From: an uncultured Ectothiorhodospiraceae bacterium
GTDB taxonomy: Bacteria; Pseudomonadota; Gammaproteobacteria; XJ16; Halofilaceae
Length of the DNA stretch: 64,000 nucleotides
Direction of reading: 5' to 3'
Assembly (NCBI GenBank): GCA_913055615.1
Contig: CAJXKK010000010.1
Span: forward strand, 1-64,000
Shown here: in pieces, positions 38,084 to 47,654 of the stretch
Numbering within the stretch: position 1 is the stretch's first letter
Layout of the letters: each line of letters begins with the position of its first letter
Program-made: the position numbers and the translations under genes
The notes under the pieces: generated by a model
Database searches by the model: none
Told to the model about the DNA's origin: nothing
What the model saw: only the letters and a program-made list of their open reading frames with translations

Positions 38084-38843
38084 GCGTGAACGCGTCGTCG
38101 CCCTGAAGCCGATGGATGTCATATCCGGGCAACGCGGCCGCCAGCTCGTCCATGATCCGATCCTCGTCACCGGGCTTGATGTGGGTCACTGCGATGCGCG
38201 GACGCCGATCGAGCTTGTTCAGATCGGCCGCCAGCGATTGCGGACTGTAGTGGCGCGAGAGATGGGCGAGTTCCGCCTGCCGGTCCGGGAAGCCGACCTC
38301 GACGATCAGGAGATCGAGATGCTCGGCCCGATTGAGCGCTGGCCAGAGGGTGTCGTTGGTCGTTGTATCGCCGGAAAAACAGAACGCGGACGCCCCGTTC
38401 GAACACAGGTAACCGACTGCCGGGACCGTGTGCGCGACCTCGATGGCCTCGAACGTGCGCGCCCCGATGCGGCAGACCTCACCGGCCTCGATCGGTTCGA
38501 ACCGCAGTACCGGCCGCTCCGCATCCGGCAGACAGGTAAAATCCGGCCAGATCTCCCAGTTGAAGATATGGCGGCGCAGGGCATCGATCGTGACCCGCTG
38601 CGCATGCACCACCAGCGGCTCGGTCAGCTCATCGAACAGCGAATCCACCAGCAGCGGGATACTGGCGACATGGTCGAGATGGGAGTGCGTGACGAAGACA
38701 TGCCGGATGCCTTTCATGTCCTCATACGTGAGATCGCCAACGCCGGTACCGGCATCGATGAGGACATCGTCATCGACAAGGAACGCGGTCGTCAGCAACC
38801 CGGCGCCGATTCCGCCACTGCACCCCAGTACCCGCACCTGCAT
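38079..38843 (-). CDS. Metallo-beta-lactamase-fold hydrolase, class II cAMP phosphodiesterase-like
   Basis: A 254-residue MBL-fold protein with the metal motif THSHLDHVASIP and later FSGDTTTN and VEVGFPDR. The N-terminal MQVRVLGCSGGIGAG is that of the class II cyclic-nucleotide phosphodiesterase-like group, which also includes relatives of RNase Z. Its substrate is uncertain. AAGGAGAGG precedes the ATG at 38843; longer frames lack a binding site. It lies between pyrF and ffh. It is not PhnP-like enough to assign to the phn pathway. Confidence 0.78.
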   Translation of the reverse strand: MQVRVLGCSGGIGAGLLTTAFLVDDDVLIDAGTGVGDLTYEDMKGIRHVFVTHSHLDHVASIPLLVDSLFDELTEPLVVHAQRVTIDALRRHIFNWEIWPDFTCLPDAERPVLRFEPIEAGEVCRIGARTFEAIEVAHTVPAVGYLCSNGASAFCFSGDTTTNDTLWPALNRAEHLDLLIVEVGFPDRQAELAHLSRHYSPQSLAADLNKLDRRPRIAVTHIKPGDEDRIMDELAAALPGYDIHRLQGDDAFTL

Positions 38844-38944
38844 CGATCGGCCTCTCCTTCGCCCCTGACTCCGTGTCGAGCTCACGCGCCCCCACGCGTT
38901 GCACCACGGAATCCCCCGCGCGCACAATCGCACGGAGACTGCGC

Positions 38945-38953
38945 ATCCTAGCA
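38945..38953 (-). promoter_or_regulatory. Extended -10 promoter element before the MBL gene
   Basis: TGCTAGGAT on the minus strand, about 100 bases before the start. It shares the CGTGCTAGrAT form with the candidate gyrA promoter. Confidence 0.35.
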
Positions 38954-38993
38954 CGGCAACAATGGCCACAAGGCGCCGCAGCTGTGACGTCTG

Positions 38994-39716
38994 TCACATA
39001 CCCGACACGCTGTTCACCTCGCCAAGGGTATCCTGGAGTGCGTTCAGGGGATCCGAGGCACCCGTGATCGGCCGCCCCATGACCAGATAATCCGCGCCGG
39101 CGCTGACCGCCTCCTCCGGGGTGAGCGTACGCCGCTGATCATCGGGACGCCCTCCCACAGGGCGGATCCCGGGCGTCACCAGGCGAAACTCGGCGCCATG
39201 CGCCCGGCGCATCGCGCCGGCCTCACGGGCCGAGCACACGACACCGTCACAGCCGCTGTCGTGCGCGAGCACGGCGAGCCGGGAGGCCAATCGGTCGGGT
39301 CTGGTATCGAAACCGATCTCGCCGAGATCCCTGCTCTCGAGGCTGGTCAGAACGGTGACCGCGACCAGCAACGGCGGGTGTTCATGGGCATCCAGCGCCG
39401 TGCGCGCCGCCTCCAGCATCCGCCGCCCGCCCAGGGCGTGCACGTTCACCATCCACACGCCGAGATCCGCAGCGGCCTGACAGGCGGCGGCGACGGTGTT
39501 CGGGATATCGTGATATTTGAGATCAAGGAACACATCGAAATGGCGTGCGTGGAGGCGTTCAATAAAAGCCGGCCCGGCACGGGTGAACAGTTCATTGCCC
39601 ACTTTCAGCCGACACAGCGAGGGATCCAGCCGGGCGACGAGTCCCTCTGCCGTTTCAACGTCCGCATAGTCGAGTGCAACGATGATCCGGCGCTGATCCC
39701 CGCTTGACTGCCCCAT
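38994..39716 (-). CDS. pyrF: Orotidine 5'-phosphate decarboxylase
   Basis: A 240-residue TIM-barrel enzyme making UMP, the last step of pyrimidine synthesis. The catalytic Lys/Asp motif is [28 protein letters not shown] and YLVMGRPIT mark substrate binding. Start ATG 39716 overlaps the lapB stop as TGATG, as in many gammaproteobacteria. Works in the same pathway as pyrC at 2.4 kb. Confidence 0.96.
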   Translation of the reverse strand: MGQSSGDQRRIIVALDYADVETAEGLVARLDPSLCRLKVGNELFTRAGPAFIERLHARHFDVFLDLKYHDIPNTVAAACQAAADLGVWMVNVHALGGRRMLEAARTALDAHEHPPLLVAVTVLTSLESRDLGEIGFDTRPDRLASRLAVLAHDSGCDGVVCSAREAGAMRRAHGAEFRLVTPGIRPVGGRPDDQRRTLTPEEAVSAGADYLVMGRPITGASDPLNALQDTLGEVNSVSGM

Positions 39717-40888
39717 CACTCACCCTCGATGCCGATAATCGGCTTGACCGTATTCCATTCGCGGCAACTCGGGCACTGCCAATGGAGGACCTTGCCCTCG
39801 TGCCCGCACTGCTGACAGTTGTAGACGGGTTTCGACTCCAGCAGCTGATCGAGCATGTCCAGCACCACCTGCGTACCGGGCCGGCTGCGATCACTGGCAT
39901 GTTCGAGCTCCCACGCAACCCATTCCCTGAGCCCCCGCAGTGAAGGCCGGCGGACCATCTGCTCGCGCAGGAATTCACGCGCGGCCTGTTCGCCCTCGCG
40001 CTCCCGGATCAGCCGCGTCGCCGCCTGAACGACCGAAAAGCCGTTATAGCGTCCGCGCAGCTGATCGATGTATGCAGCCAGCGCGGCTTGATTTTCCGCC
40101 CGCTCCAGTGCCTCGAGCAGGCGATCGATCACCTCCGGGAGGAACGCCGGGTCCTGGGACTCCACGCGGCGATACGCCCGCAGCGCCTGGCGATACCGCC
40201 CCACCTCCATGGCGAGGTCGCCTTCGAGAATGCTCGCGCGGACACTGTGCGGATCAGCGCCCAGCGCCCGCGAGGCGAAATTCCTCGCGGCCTTCTGATT
40301 GCCCGCGCGGCGCTCGGCGTCCGCGAGTTCACACCAGTAATGCGCGATGACGTCCGCCATCGACTGACCACCGCGCCGCTGGAGCTTGCGGGCGGTCTCG
40401 ATGGCCGCGTGCCATTCGCGTTCACGTTCGTAGATCCGCAGGAGCTGGCGTGACGCCTCGACCACGTGTGTGCGGTTGCGCAGAAGCTCACTGAACAGGC
40501 CCTCCGCGCGATCGAGGACCCCTGCGCGCATGTAGTCCCGTGCCAGTTCCAGCAGCGCGAATGAGCGATTGTTTTTTGACAGATTCGGACGGGCGATGAG
40601 GTTCTGGTGCAGCCGTATCGCCCGGTCGACCTCACCGCGGCGGCGGAACAGGCTGCCGAGCGCGAGATGGGTCTCGATCGTATCGGAGTCCACTTCCACC
40701 AGCCGGATGAAGACCTCGATCGCCTCATCCTGCTGCTCATTCAGCAGGTAATTGAGACCACGGAAATACTCACTCGGCGGGCGGTTCGAACTGCCCGAAC
40801 CGCGGTTCGGGGCCCCGGCGCCGCGGCGCCCGGCCCACCAGCCGCTGGCGGCCGCGACCGGCAACAACAGCCAGAGCAGTTCAAGCAC
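39716..40888 (-). CDS. lapB: LPS assembly protein LapB (YciM)
   Basis: A 390-residue inner-membrane-anchored TPR protein that controls LPS synthesis by steering FtsH to LpxC. An N-terminal membrane segment ([15 protein letters not shown]) is followed by nine or so TPR units and a C-terminal rubredoxin-like metal site CQQCG...CPSC. Start is GTG 40888. In most relatives lapA precedes it; here the 306 bases upstream hold no lapA. Confidence 0.95.
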   Translation of the reverse strand: MLELLWLLLPVAAASGWWAGRRGAGAPNRGSGSSNRPPSEYFRGLNYLLNEQQDEAIEVFIRLVEVDSDTIETHLALGSLFRRRGEVDRAIRLHQNLIARPNLSKNNRSFALLELARDYMRAGVLDRAEGLFSELLRNRTHVVEASRQLLRIYEREREWHAAIETARKLQRRGGQSMADVIAHYWCELADAERRAGNQKAARNFASRALGADPHSVRASILEGDLAMEVGRYRQALRAYRRVESQDPAFLPEVIDRLLEALERAENQAALAAYIDQLRGRYNGFSVVQAATRLIREREGEQAAREFLREQMVRRPSLRGLREWVAWELEHASDRSRPGTQVVLDMLDQLLESKPVYNCQQCGHEGKVLHWQCPSCREWNTVKPIIGIEGE

Positions 40889-41194
40889 GATCGCTCACCA
40901 CGACGCGGCGCATGTCCGGATTCCGGCGCGGCATGCACCGCCGACGCTGCCACCCGGGCGACAGCGACCGTTGCAACAGCACGTCAGGATTCATGGTATG
41001 GAACAAAGAGCCCTCACCGGATCGCGTCCGCGTCTGGCGGACGGCGTCCGGGCCAGCGCATGCGAGGTCTGGAGTATACCGGCAGATCGTATTGCAGTCG
41101 GGGCGGCAACGGAAAGTGGCGACCGCGATCAGTGCCCGCCTGCCACTGGACAGCAGCGCCGATTTACGCCTCGATCGAACACGCCTGCGGACAC
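40889..41194. other. Gap between ihfB and lapB; lapA not found
   Basis: About 306 bases. No frame encodes the two-membrane-segment LapA protein expected here, and no other gene was seen. A TATACT box on the minus strand at 41073-41078 might start lapB-pyrF transcription, but its -35 is weak. Confidence 0.6.
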
Positions 41195-41512
41195 TTATCC
41201 GGTACGGCTTTCAGGCTCGTCGCTATCCAGCGGTAGCGTGTTGACCCGTTCCCGCAATGCCTTGCCCGGTTTGAAATGAGGCACGTACTTGCCGCGCAGG
41301 ACCACCGCATCGCCCGATTTCGGGTTACGCCCCATCCGGGGCGGACGAAAATGCAGACTGAAGCTGCCGAAACCGCGAATCTCGATACGCTCGCCATCGG
41401 ACAGTGACTGGCTCATCGTCTCGAGCAGGCTCTTCACTGCCAGTTCGACGTCCTTGTACGCGAGATGGCCCTGTTTGCGCGCGAGCGCATCGATCAATTC
41501 GGACTTGGTCAT
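41195..41512 (-). CDS. ihfB: Integration host factor subunit beta
   Basis: A 105-residue HU-family DNA-bending protein. [17 protein letters not shown], the beta-arm region [16 protein letters not shown]-like with the intercalating Pro, and [15 protein letters not shown] are those of IhfB. It pairs with IhfA. The C-terminal tail is longer and more acidic than in E. coli. It follows rpsA after a strong hairpin. Confidence 0.96.
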   Translation of the reverse strand: MTKSELIDALARKQGHLAYKDVELAVKSLLETMSQSLSDGERIEIRGFGSFSLHFRPPRMGRNPKSGDAVVLRGKYVPHFKPGKALRERVNTLPLDSDEPESRTG

Positions 41513-41543
41513 GAGGCAACTCCGGCGGATCATCCGGAAGGAA

Positions 41544-41580
41544 CGGCTCGACCCGGCATCCCCCGTGCCGGGTCGAGCCG
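41544..41580. repeat. Perfect 15-bp hairpin between rpsA and ihfB
   Basis: CGGCTCGACCCGGCA and its exact complement with a 7-base loop. No T-run follows on either strand, so it is not a standard terminator; it may stabilise or process the rpsA mRNA end. Confidence 0.7.
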
Positions 41581-41586
41581 GAATTG

Positions 41587-43269
41587 CTACTCCTTGTCGT
41601 CCCCCGCGCCAATCTGCTCCTTGAGCAGATCGCCGAGGGTCGTACCACCGCCGCCCTCGCCGCGCTGGTAATCGTTGACCACGGCCCGCTCTTCCGCTTC
41701 GTCCTTCGCCTTGATCGAGAGATTGACCGTACGGCTCTTGCGGTCGAGACCGATGAATTTGCACTCCACCTCATCGCCCACGGACAACACGGAACGCGCA
41801 TCTTCGACCCGGTCACGGGACAACTCGGTGGCGCGCAGAACGCCCTCGATCCCATCGCCCAGGTCGATCGTTGCGGCCTTCGGTTCCACATCGACAACCG
41901 TGCCCTTGACGATACTGCCCTTGGGATTATCGGCGACGAAGTTCGCGAACGGATCCTTGTCGAGTTGCTTGATCCCGAGCGAGATACGCTCGCGCTCCGG
42001 ATCGACGGACAGCACGACCGCCTCGACCTCTTCGCCCTTGCGGTATTTGTGCACCGCTTCCTCGCCGGTCTCGTTCCAGGACAGGTCGGAAAGGTGGATG
42101 AGGCCATCGATGCCGCCGTCCAGGCCGATGAACACGCCGAAGTCGGTGATCGACTTGATCTTGCCGACGACGCGATCGCCCTTGTTGTGCGTGGCCGCGA
42201 ATTCGTCCCACGGGTTCGGCTGGCACTGTTTGATGCCGAGCGAAATCCGGCGACGCTCTTCGTCGATGTCGAGGATCATGACCTCGACCTCGTCGCCGAT
42301 CGCCACGACCTTCGAGGGGCTCACGTTGCGGTTGGTCCAGTCCATCTCGGAGACGTGCACCAGGCCCTCGACGCCCTCCTCGATCTCCACGAAGCAGCCG
42401 TAATCGGCGATGTTCGTGACCTTGCCGAACAGGCGCGTGCCGACCGGATACCGGCGCGCGATGTCGACCCACGGATCCTCGCCGAGCTGTTTGAGGCCCA
42501 GCGAAACGCGGTTGCGCTCGCGGTCGAACTTGAGGACCTTGACCTCCAGCTCCTGACCGACCTCGACCACCTCGGATGGATGCTTGACCCGCTTCCATGC
42601 CATGTCGGTGATATGCAGCAGGCCGTCGATGCCGCCGAGGTCCAGGAATGCACCGTAGTCGGTAAGGTTCTTGACGACGCCCTTGACGGTCTGGCCTTCC
42701 TGCAGGTTCTTGAGGAGTTCCTCGCGCTCGGCGCTGTACTCGCTCTCGACCACGGCGCGGCGGGAAACGACCACGTTGTTGCGGCGCTGATCGAGCTTGA
42801 TGACCTTGAATTCGAGCTCCTTGCCCTCGAGATAGCTGGTGTCGCGCACGGGGCGGACATCGACCAGCGAACCGGGCAGGAACGCGCGGATACCGTTGAG
42901 GTCGACGGTGAAGCCGCCCTTGACCTTGCCGGTGATGTGGCCCTTTACGGTCTCGCTCGCCTCGAAGGCCGACTCCAGTTCCGCCCAGGCGCGCACGCGG
43001 CGCGCTTTCTCGCGCGAGACGCGGGTCTCGCCGAAGCCGTCCTCGACCGCATCGAGTGCGACTTCCACCGTATCGCCGACGCCGATGTGCAGTTCACCGT
43101 TCTCGTCGGTGAACTGGTTCGCCGGGATTACGCCTTCCGACTTGAGGCCGGCGTTGACGATGACCAGGTCGTCGCGCACATCGACCACGGTCGCCATGAG
43201 CAGCGAGCCGGGCCGCATGTTCGTCTTTGCCAGGCTCTCCTCGAACAGTTCCGCGAAACTTTCAGACAT
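41587..43269 (-). CDS. rpsA: 30S ribosomal protein S1
   Basis: A 560-residue protein with six S1 RNA-binding domains (repeats such as [37 protein letters not shown] and [19 protein letters not shown]). It brings mRNA to the 30S subunit. Order cmk-rpsA-ihfB is conserved. The C-terminal region is acidic. A weak AAGG lies before the ATG, as is common for rpsA. Confidence 0.98.
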   Translation of the reverse strand: MSESFAELFEESLAKTNMRPGSLLMATVVDVRDDLVIVNAGLKSEGVIPANQFTDENGELHIGVGDTVEVALDAVEDGFGETRVSREKARRVRAWAELESAFEASETVKGHITGKVKGGFTVDLNGIRAFLPGSLVDVRPVRDTSYLEGKELEFKVIKLDQRRNNVVVSRRAVVESEYSAEREELLKNLQEGQTVKGVVKNLTDYGAFLDLGGIDGLLHITDMAWKRVKHPSEVVEVGQELEVKVLKFDRERNRVSLGLKQLGEDPWVDIARRYPVGTRLFGKVTNIADYGCFVEIEEGVEGLVHVSEMDWTNRNVSPSKVVAIGDEVEVMILDIDEERRRISLGIKQCQPNPWDEFAATHNKGDRVVGKIKSITDFGVFIGLDGGIDGLIHLSDLSWNETGEEAVHKYRKGEEVEAVVLSVDPERERISLGIKQLDKDPFANFVADNPKGSIVKGTVVDVEPKAATIDLGDGIEGVLRATELSRDRVEDARSVLSVGDEVECKFIGLDRKSRTVNLSIKAKDEAEERAVVNDYQRGEGGGGTTLGDLLKEQIGAGDDKE

Positions 43270-43346
43270 TCAGTCAAGTACCTTGAATTAACCACGCTCG
43301 CGCGCTTTCCCGTCGCCCATCCCCTGGCGCCCACGGGTCGGTTCAG

Positions 43347-43378
43347 AAAAAGCCGCTCCACAGTCCCGTGGAGCCGGC
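43347..43378 (-). terminator. Intrinsic terminator between cmk and rpsA
   Basis: Minus strand GCCGGCTCCAC, loop, GTGGAGCGGC, then five T. The stem has one bulged base. It would cut cmk transcripts before rpsA. Confidence 0.62.
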
Positions 43379-43404
43379 ACCTGCCGGCCATACCGGCGCA
43401 TTCT

Positions 43405-44103
43405 TTACTCGGCCTGCAGCCGCTCCCGCGCACGCGCGAGCACCTGCCGCGTCACTTCCTCGATCGCGAGGCTCGTGGAATCGATCACGATGGCGTCGTC
43501 GGCGGGGACCATGGGGGCCGCCGCCCGCTGCGCATCCTGCTCGTCACGCGCCTCGATGTCTCTCAGAAGGGCGGGGAGGTTAGCACCAACACCCTTTTCC
43601 TTCAACTGCTTATGGCGTCTGCGCGCGCGCTCCTCGGCCGACGCGATCAGGAAAATCTTCAGCGGCGCATCCGGGAATACGACGCTGCCCATATCGCGGC
43701 CGTCAGCGACCAGCCCCGGGGGCTGCAGGAATCCGCGCTGCAGCGCGAGCAATGACTCGCGCACGGTCGGCAGGGCCGCAACGCTCGAGGCATCCATGCC
43801 CACCGCCTCCGCGCGGATTTCACGGGTCACGTCGTCGCCATCCAGCCAGGTGCGCGTCCAGCCGTCGCCAGTGGGCTCGAACCGCGGCTGCATGGTCGCG
43901 GCCACCTCGGCGACGGCCGCCTCGTCCTCCAGGTCCACGCCCCGGCGCACCGCCGCGAGCGCGGTCAAGCGGTACAGCGCCCCCGAATCGAGCAGGTAAA
44001 AACCCAGTTCCTCGGCCACACGGCGCGCGAGCGTGCCCTTGCCCGAACCGCTCGGCCCATCGATACAGATCACGGGGATAGCGGTGTCCTCCCGTTCAGT
44101 CAT
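43405..44103 (-). CDS. cmk: Cytidylate kinase
   Basis: A 232-residue kinase converting CMP/dCMP to the diphosphates. The P-loop is GPSGSGKGT at about 17-25, with [19 protein letters not shown] and the lid [10 protein letters not shown]. Start ATG 44103 lies eight bases inside the end of aroA, so the two are coupled. Order aroA-cmk-rpsA is common in the class. Confidence 0.96.
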   Translation of the reverse strand: MTEREDTAIPVICIDGPSGSGKGTLARRVAEELGFYLLDSGALYRLTALAAVRRGVDLEDEAAVAEVAATMQPRFEPTGDGWTRTWLDGDDVTREIRAEAVGMDASSVAALPTVRESLLALQRGFLQPPGLVADGRDMGSVVFPDAPLKIFLIASAEERARRRHKQLKEKGVGANLPALLRDIEARDEQDAQRAAAPMVPADDAIVIDSTSLAIEEVTRQVLARARERLQAE

Positions 44104-45415
44104 CGCCGGAGACCTCATGCAGATCGAGCCCGAGGCCGCGTGCGAGATCGGCGAAGCCGGGGAACGAGGTATTGACGTTGCGGCAGTCATCGATGCGGAT
44201 CGCGGAGGCTGCGCGCAGCCCCGCCACGGCGAAGCTCATGGCGATCCGGTGGTCACCGTGGCTGTCGACCCGGCCACCGCCGATCGGGCCGCCCTCGATC
44301 ACGATGCCGTCGTCGGTCGGCTGCGCATCGATACCCAGGACGGCGAGCCCATCCGCCATGACCTGGATCCGGTCGGATTCCTTGACCCGGAGTTCGCCCG
44401 CGCCTGTCAGCCGCGTACGCCCCCGCGCACAGGCGGCGGCCACGAACAGCACCGGGAATTCGTCGATCGCGCGCGCCACGAGCGCCTCGGGGATATCGAT
44501 ACCGTGCAGCGGCGCGCTGCGCAAGCGCAGATCCGCGACCGGTTCGCCGCCTGCCTCGCGTTCGGCCAGCACCTCGATATCCGCGCCCATCAGCCGCAGG
44601 ATCTCGACCACGCCCGTGCGGGTGGGGTTCCAGCCGACATGCTCCAGCACCAGATCCGAGTCCGGCGCGATCGTGGCGCCGACCAGGAAGAATGCGGCCG
44701 AGGAGATATCGGCGGGGACATCGATCGCGCGCGCCCTTAGGCGAGCACCACCCTCGACACAACTTGTGAGCCCGGTCCGCGTCACGGGCCAGCCGAAACC
44801 GGCCAGCATGCGTTCCGTGTGGTCGCGGCTCTCGGACGGTTCCGCCACGCAGGTCCAGTCACTGGCGTAGAGCCCTGCCAGCAGGATCGCCGATTTGACC
44901 TGCGCGCTCGCGACCGGCGATTCGTATTCGATGCCCTGCAGGGCCCGCCCCCCGCGGATCACGAGCGGCGGCGTGCCGGCCTCCCCCGTCTCGATCAGCG
45001 CGCCCATGCGCCCGAGCGGCTCGGTCACGCGGCGCATCGGCCGCCCGGAGAGCGATTCATCCCCGGTCAGGGTGGTGTCAAACGACTGGGCGGCCAACAG
45101 ACCGGCCAGCAGCCGCATCGAGGTCCCCGAATTGCCGAGATCCAGCGGGCCATCCGGGGGCGCCAGGCCATCGAGGCCGACGCCGTGGATGACCACGCGC
45201 CCATCGCTCGGCCCGTCGATCCACACGCCCATGGCGCGAAAGGCGTACAGCGTCCCGAGCGCGTCCGCGCCCTCGAGGAAACCCTCGATCTCGGTCACGC
45301 CATCGGCGAGCGCGCCCAGCATGATCGAGCGATGCGAGATCGACTTGTCGCCCGGCACACGGGCCCGCCCCTGCAGGCTGCCGCCGGGTTCGACATGGAA
45401 GACGAGCGACTTCAT
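44096..45415 (-). CDS. aroA: 5-enolpyruvylshikimate-3-phosphate synthase, class II type
   Basis: A 439-residue shikimate-pathway enzyme. Motifs [47 protein letters not shown] and ELRVKESDR follow the class II pattern (SAQVK and RDHTE) rather than the E. coli class I pattern. The position where CP4-type enzymes carry a glyphosate-blocking Ala is Gly here. Coupled with tyrA by ATGA and cmk by overlap. Works with PheA, TyrA and HisC-like aminotransferase genes beside it. Confidence 0.96.
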   Translation of the reverse strand: MKSLVFHVEPGGSLQGRARVPGDKSISHRSIMLGALADGVTEIEGFLEGADALGTLYAFRAMGVWIDGPSDGRVVIHGVGLDGLAPPDGPLDLGNSGTSMRLLAGLLAAQSFDTTLTGDESLSGRPMRRVTEPLGRMGALIETGEAGTPPLVIRGGRALQGIEYESPVASAQVKSAILLAGLYASDWTCVAEPSESRDHTERMLAGFGWPVTRTGLTSCVEGGARLRARAIDVPADISSAAFFLVGATIAPDSDLVLEHVGWNPTRTGVVEILRLMGADIEVLAEREAGGEPVADLRLRSAPLHGIDIPEALVARAIDEFPVLFVAAACARGRTRLTGAGELRVKESDRIQVMADGLAVLGIDAQPTDDGIVIEGGPIGGGRVDSHGDHRIAMSFAVAGLRAASAIRIDDCRNVNTSFPGFADLARGLGLDLHEVSGDD

Positions 45416-46266
45416 CCGCAGAAACGGTCCCGTGCCGTTTTGGCCCGCCGGAAACGCGCCAGCAGGCCGTCGCCGTCGCCGTCACGCACCTCGGCGGTCA
45501 ATTGTTCAAGGTCGTCGCGGTAGGCCTCCAGCGCCTCCAGCAAGGCATTGCGATTGGCGAGGCAGACATCGCGCCACATCACGGGATCGCTCGACGCGAT
45601 GCGGGTGAAATCCCGGAAACCGCCGGCCGCATAGCGAAACACCGCGTCGGGGTCGTCGCCCCGCGCCAGTGCATCAACCAGGCCGAAGGCCAGCATATGC
45701 GGCAGATGGCTGGTCGCCGCCAGCAGGCGGTCGTGCGCCTCGACCGGCAGACGCTCGACGTTGGCGCCGGTCAGCGACCACAGCCGTTCGACGGTATCGG
45801 TGGCGTCGGGCTCGGTCTCCTCCGTCGGCGTGAGGATGACGCGGCGCCCGCGATAGAGTTCCGCGAACGCGGCATCCACCCCCGAACGCTCCGTGCCCGC
45901 GATCGGATGGCCCGGCACGATCCGTTTCAGGGAACCGAGGATGCGGTGGGCATCGGTAACGAAACTGCCTTTGACGCTGCCGGCATCCGTCACGACGGTG
46001 TTCGGCTCGAGTGTCGGCGCAATCGCGGCCAGCACGGAGGCCATCGCGCCCATCGGCACCGCCAGCAGGATCACATCGGCACCGGAAGTCGCCGCGGCCG
46101 CTTCGGTCTCGCCACGGTCGATCGCACCGCACTCAAGCGCTGCATCGAGCTTCGCCGGATCGCGCCCGAGCCCCACCAGTTCGCCGTCGAATCCGCCTGC
46201 ACGCAGCGCCAGCCCGAACGACCCGCCGATCAGGCCGACGCCGGCGATGACGACCCGTGCCGTCAC
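45412..46266 (-). CDS. tyrA: Prephenate dehydrogenase
   Basis: A 284-residue NAD-dependent enzyme making 4-hydroxyphenylpyruvate for tyrosine. The cofactor motif is VVIAGVGLIGGSFGLALR; the catalytic His lies in ATSHLPHMLAF and GHPIAGTERSG binds substrate. No chorismate mutase or ACT domain is fused. Starts at GTG 46266, overlapping the hisC stop (GTGA). Arogenate may be an alternative substrate. Confidence 0.95.
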   Translation of the reverse strand: MTARVVIAGVGLIGGSFGLALRAGGFDGELVGLGRDPAKLDAALECGAIDRGETEAAAATSGADVILLAVPMGAMASVLAAIAPTLEPNTVVTDAGSVKGSFVTDAHRILGSLKRIVPGHPIAGTERSGVDAAFAELYRGRRVILTPTEETEPDATDTVERLWSLTGANVERLPVEAHDRLLAATSHLPHMLAFGLVDALARGDDPDAVFRYAAGGFRDFTRIASSDPVMWRDVCLANRNALLEALEAYRDDLEQLTAEVRDGDGDGLLARFRRAKTARDRFCG

Positions 46267-47387
46267 GCGCGCAGGACCCGCTGCAGGGCATCGAGCAGGC
46301 GCTCATTCTCGCTGTCGACGCCGACACTGATCCGCAGGTGCCGTGGCATCTCGTACCCGCCGACCGGGCGCACGATCACGCCCTCACGCAGCAGGGCGTC
46401 ATAGACCGCCGCGGCGTCACGACCGACATCAACGGCGACGAAATTGGCCGCCGAGGGGATGACCTCGAGCCCGAGTCCGCGCAGACCGGCGGTCAGGCGA
46501 TCGCGGCCGCGCGTGTTGGTCGCGACGCTCTCGGCGAGGAACGCCTCGTCGTCCAGCGCCGCGGTCGCAGCCGCCAGCGCCGCCGAGTTGACGTTGAACG
46601 GATGGCGCACCCGGTTCAGCAGATCAGCGATCGCGGGCGACGACAGGCAGTAGCCGCAGCGCAGGCCGGAGAGTCCGTGCACCTTGGAGAAGCTGCGCGT
46701 GACGATCAGATTCGGGAAGTCGTCGAGCCAACGCGTGGCATCGGGATACCCGGGGACGTCGGCGCATTCGAAATACGCCTCGTCGACCACGGCGACCAGG
46801 TGCTGCGGCAGGTTGCGCAGGAACGCGTACAGGGTATCGCCGTCGATCCATGTCCCGGTGGGGTTGTTCGGGTTGGCCACGAACACGAGCCGGGTGTCGG
46901 CATCGACGGCGGCCGCCATGGCGGCCAGATCATGCCCGTACGGCGCCTCGGGGTCGTCCGCAGGGCGCGCCGGCGCGACGTTCGCCGTCGCCCCCGCCGC
47001 CCGCGTCGCGATCGGATACACCGCAAAGGCGTGGCGCGAGAACACGGCCTTGGCGCCCGGCCCCAGGAACACGCGCGCGATCATGTCGAGCACGTCGTTG
47101 GACCCGTTGCCGACCGTGATCGCGGCCGCGCTCACGCCATGCCGATCCGCCAGCCGCGCGCGCAGATCCGTCGCCGCGCCGTCGGGATACCGGTGCACCG
47201 ATTCCAGCGCCAGCCGCGCTGCCTCGACCGCATGCGGACTCGGCCCGCGCGGGTTCTCGTTCGAAGCCAGCTTGATGATGTCCGACAGCCCGTACTCCCG
47301 CGCCAGGGCCTCGATCGGCTTGCCGGGCTCATACGGCGCCAGTCCCCGCACCCCGGGGACGGCCAGTTCAACGGGATCAAAAGACAT
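46263..47387 (-). CDS. hisC: Histidinol-phosphate aminotransferase (aromatic aminotransferase candidate)
   Basis: A 374-residue PLP aminotransferase: LASNENPRGPSP, NPNNPTG, VVDEAYFE, and the PLP lysine in RSFSKVHGLSGLRCGY. It is the HisC2-type often placed between pheA and tyrA, where it may also transaminate phenylpyruvate and 4-hydroxyphenylpyruvate. No other his genes adjoin it, which supports an aromatic role, but substrate range cannot be read from sequence. Confidence 0.92.
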   Translation of the reverse strand: MSFDPVELAVPGVRGLAPYEPGKPIEALAREYGLSDIIKLASNENPRGPSPHAVEAARLALESVHRYPDGAATDLRARLADRHGVSAAAITVGNGSNDVLDMIARVFLGPGAKAVFSRHAFAVYPIATRAAGATANVAPARPADDPEAPYGHDLAAMAAAVDADTRLVFVANPNNPTGTWIDGDTLYAFLRNLPQHLVAVVDEAYFECADVPGYPDATRWLDDFPNLIVTRSFSKVHGLSGLRCGYCLSSPAIADLLNRVRHPFNVNSAALAAATAALDDEAFLAESVATNTRGRDRLTAGLRGLGLEVIPSAANFVAVDVGRDAAAVYDALLREGVIVRPVGGYEMPRHLRISVGVDSENERLLDALQRVLRA

Positions 47388-47413
47388 TGCCTACCGCTTC
47401 TCCAGCGCGAGGT

Positions 47414-47616
47414 AAGAACCACAGATGGACACAGATGAACACAGATAAAAAGCCATTTGCGCACGGTCATTCTCATGGCCGGCGGATGAAAACCATTCAT
47501 CTAACGGACCCGCGACGCGGTCAATACCAGCCGTCAGATACCGTTTCTCAAATCTGTGTTCATCTGTGTTCATCTGTGTTCATCTGTGTTCATCTGTGTT
47601 CATCTGTGGTTCTTTT
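47414..47616. repeat. Inverted-repeat element with 10-bp tandem units (CATCTGTGTT)
   Basis: Left arm 47414-47446 contains three 10-base units of ACACAGATGA type; right arm 47551-47616 contains six head-to-tail units CATCTGTGTT in a perfect 10-base period ending CATCTGTGGTTCTT. The outer 33 bases are reverse complements with one mismatch. The element fills the pheA-hisC gap and interrupts an otherwise tight operon. No gene is seen inside. Confidence 0.85.
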
Positions 47617-47654
47617 ATGATGTATGCGGCGACTCGGTCACGTCGGCAGAGGCA

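Noticed and set aside
38079-38843. PhnP for the C-P lyase pathway
   Set aside because: It is an MBL-fold hydrolase but far from phn genes and its N terminus matches the class II cyclic-nucleotide phosphodiesterase-like group.
41544-41580. Intrinsic terminator after rpsA
   Set aside because: The hairpin is perfect but there is no T-run on either strand, so it is reported as a hairpin only.
41584-43755. Long plus-strand open frame of 723 codons opposite rpsA
   Set aside because: It is the complement of rpsA and cmk; high GC leaves the antisense frame open. No domain sense in the translation.
47551-47616. CRISPR array
   Set aside because: The units are only 10 bases, head to tail with no spacers; no cas genes nearby.
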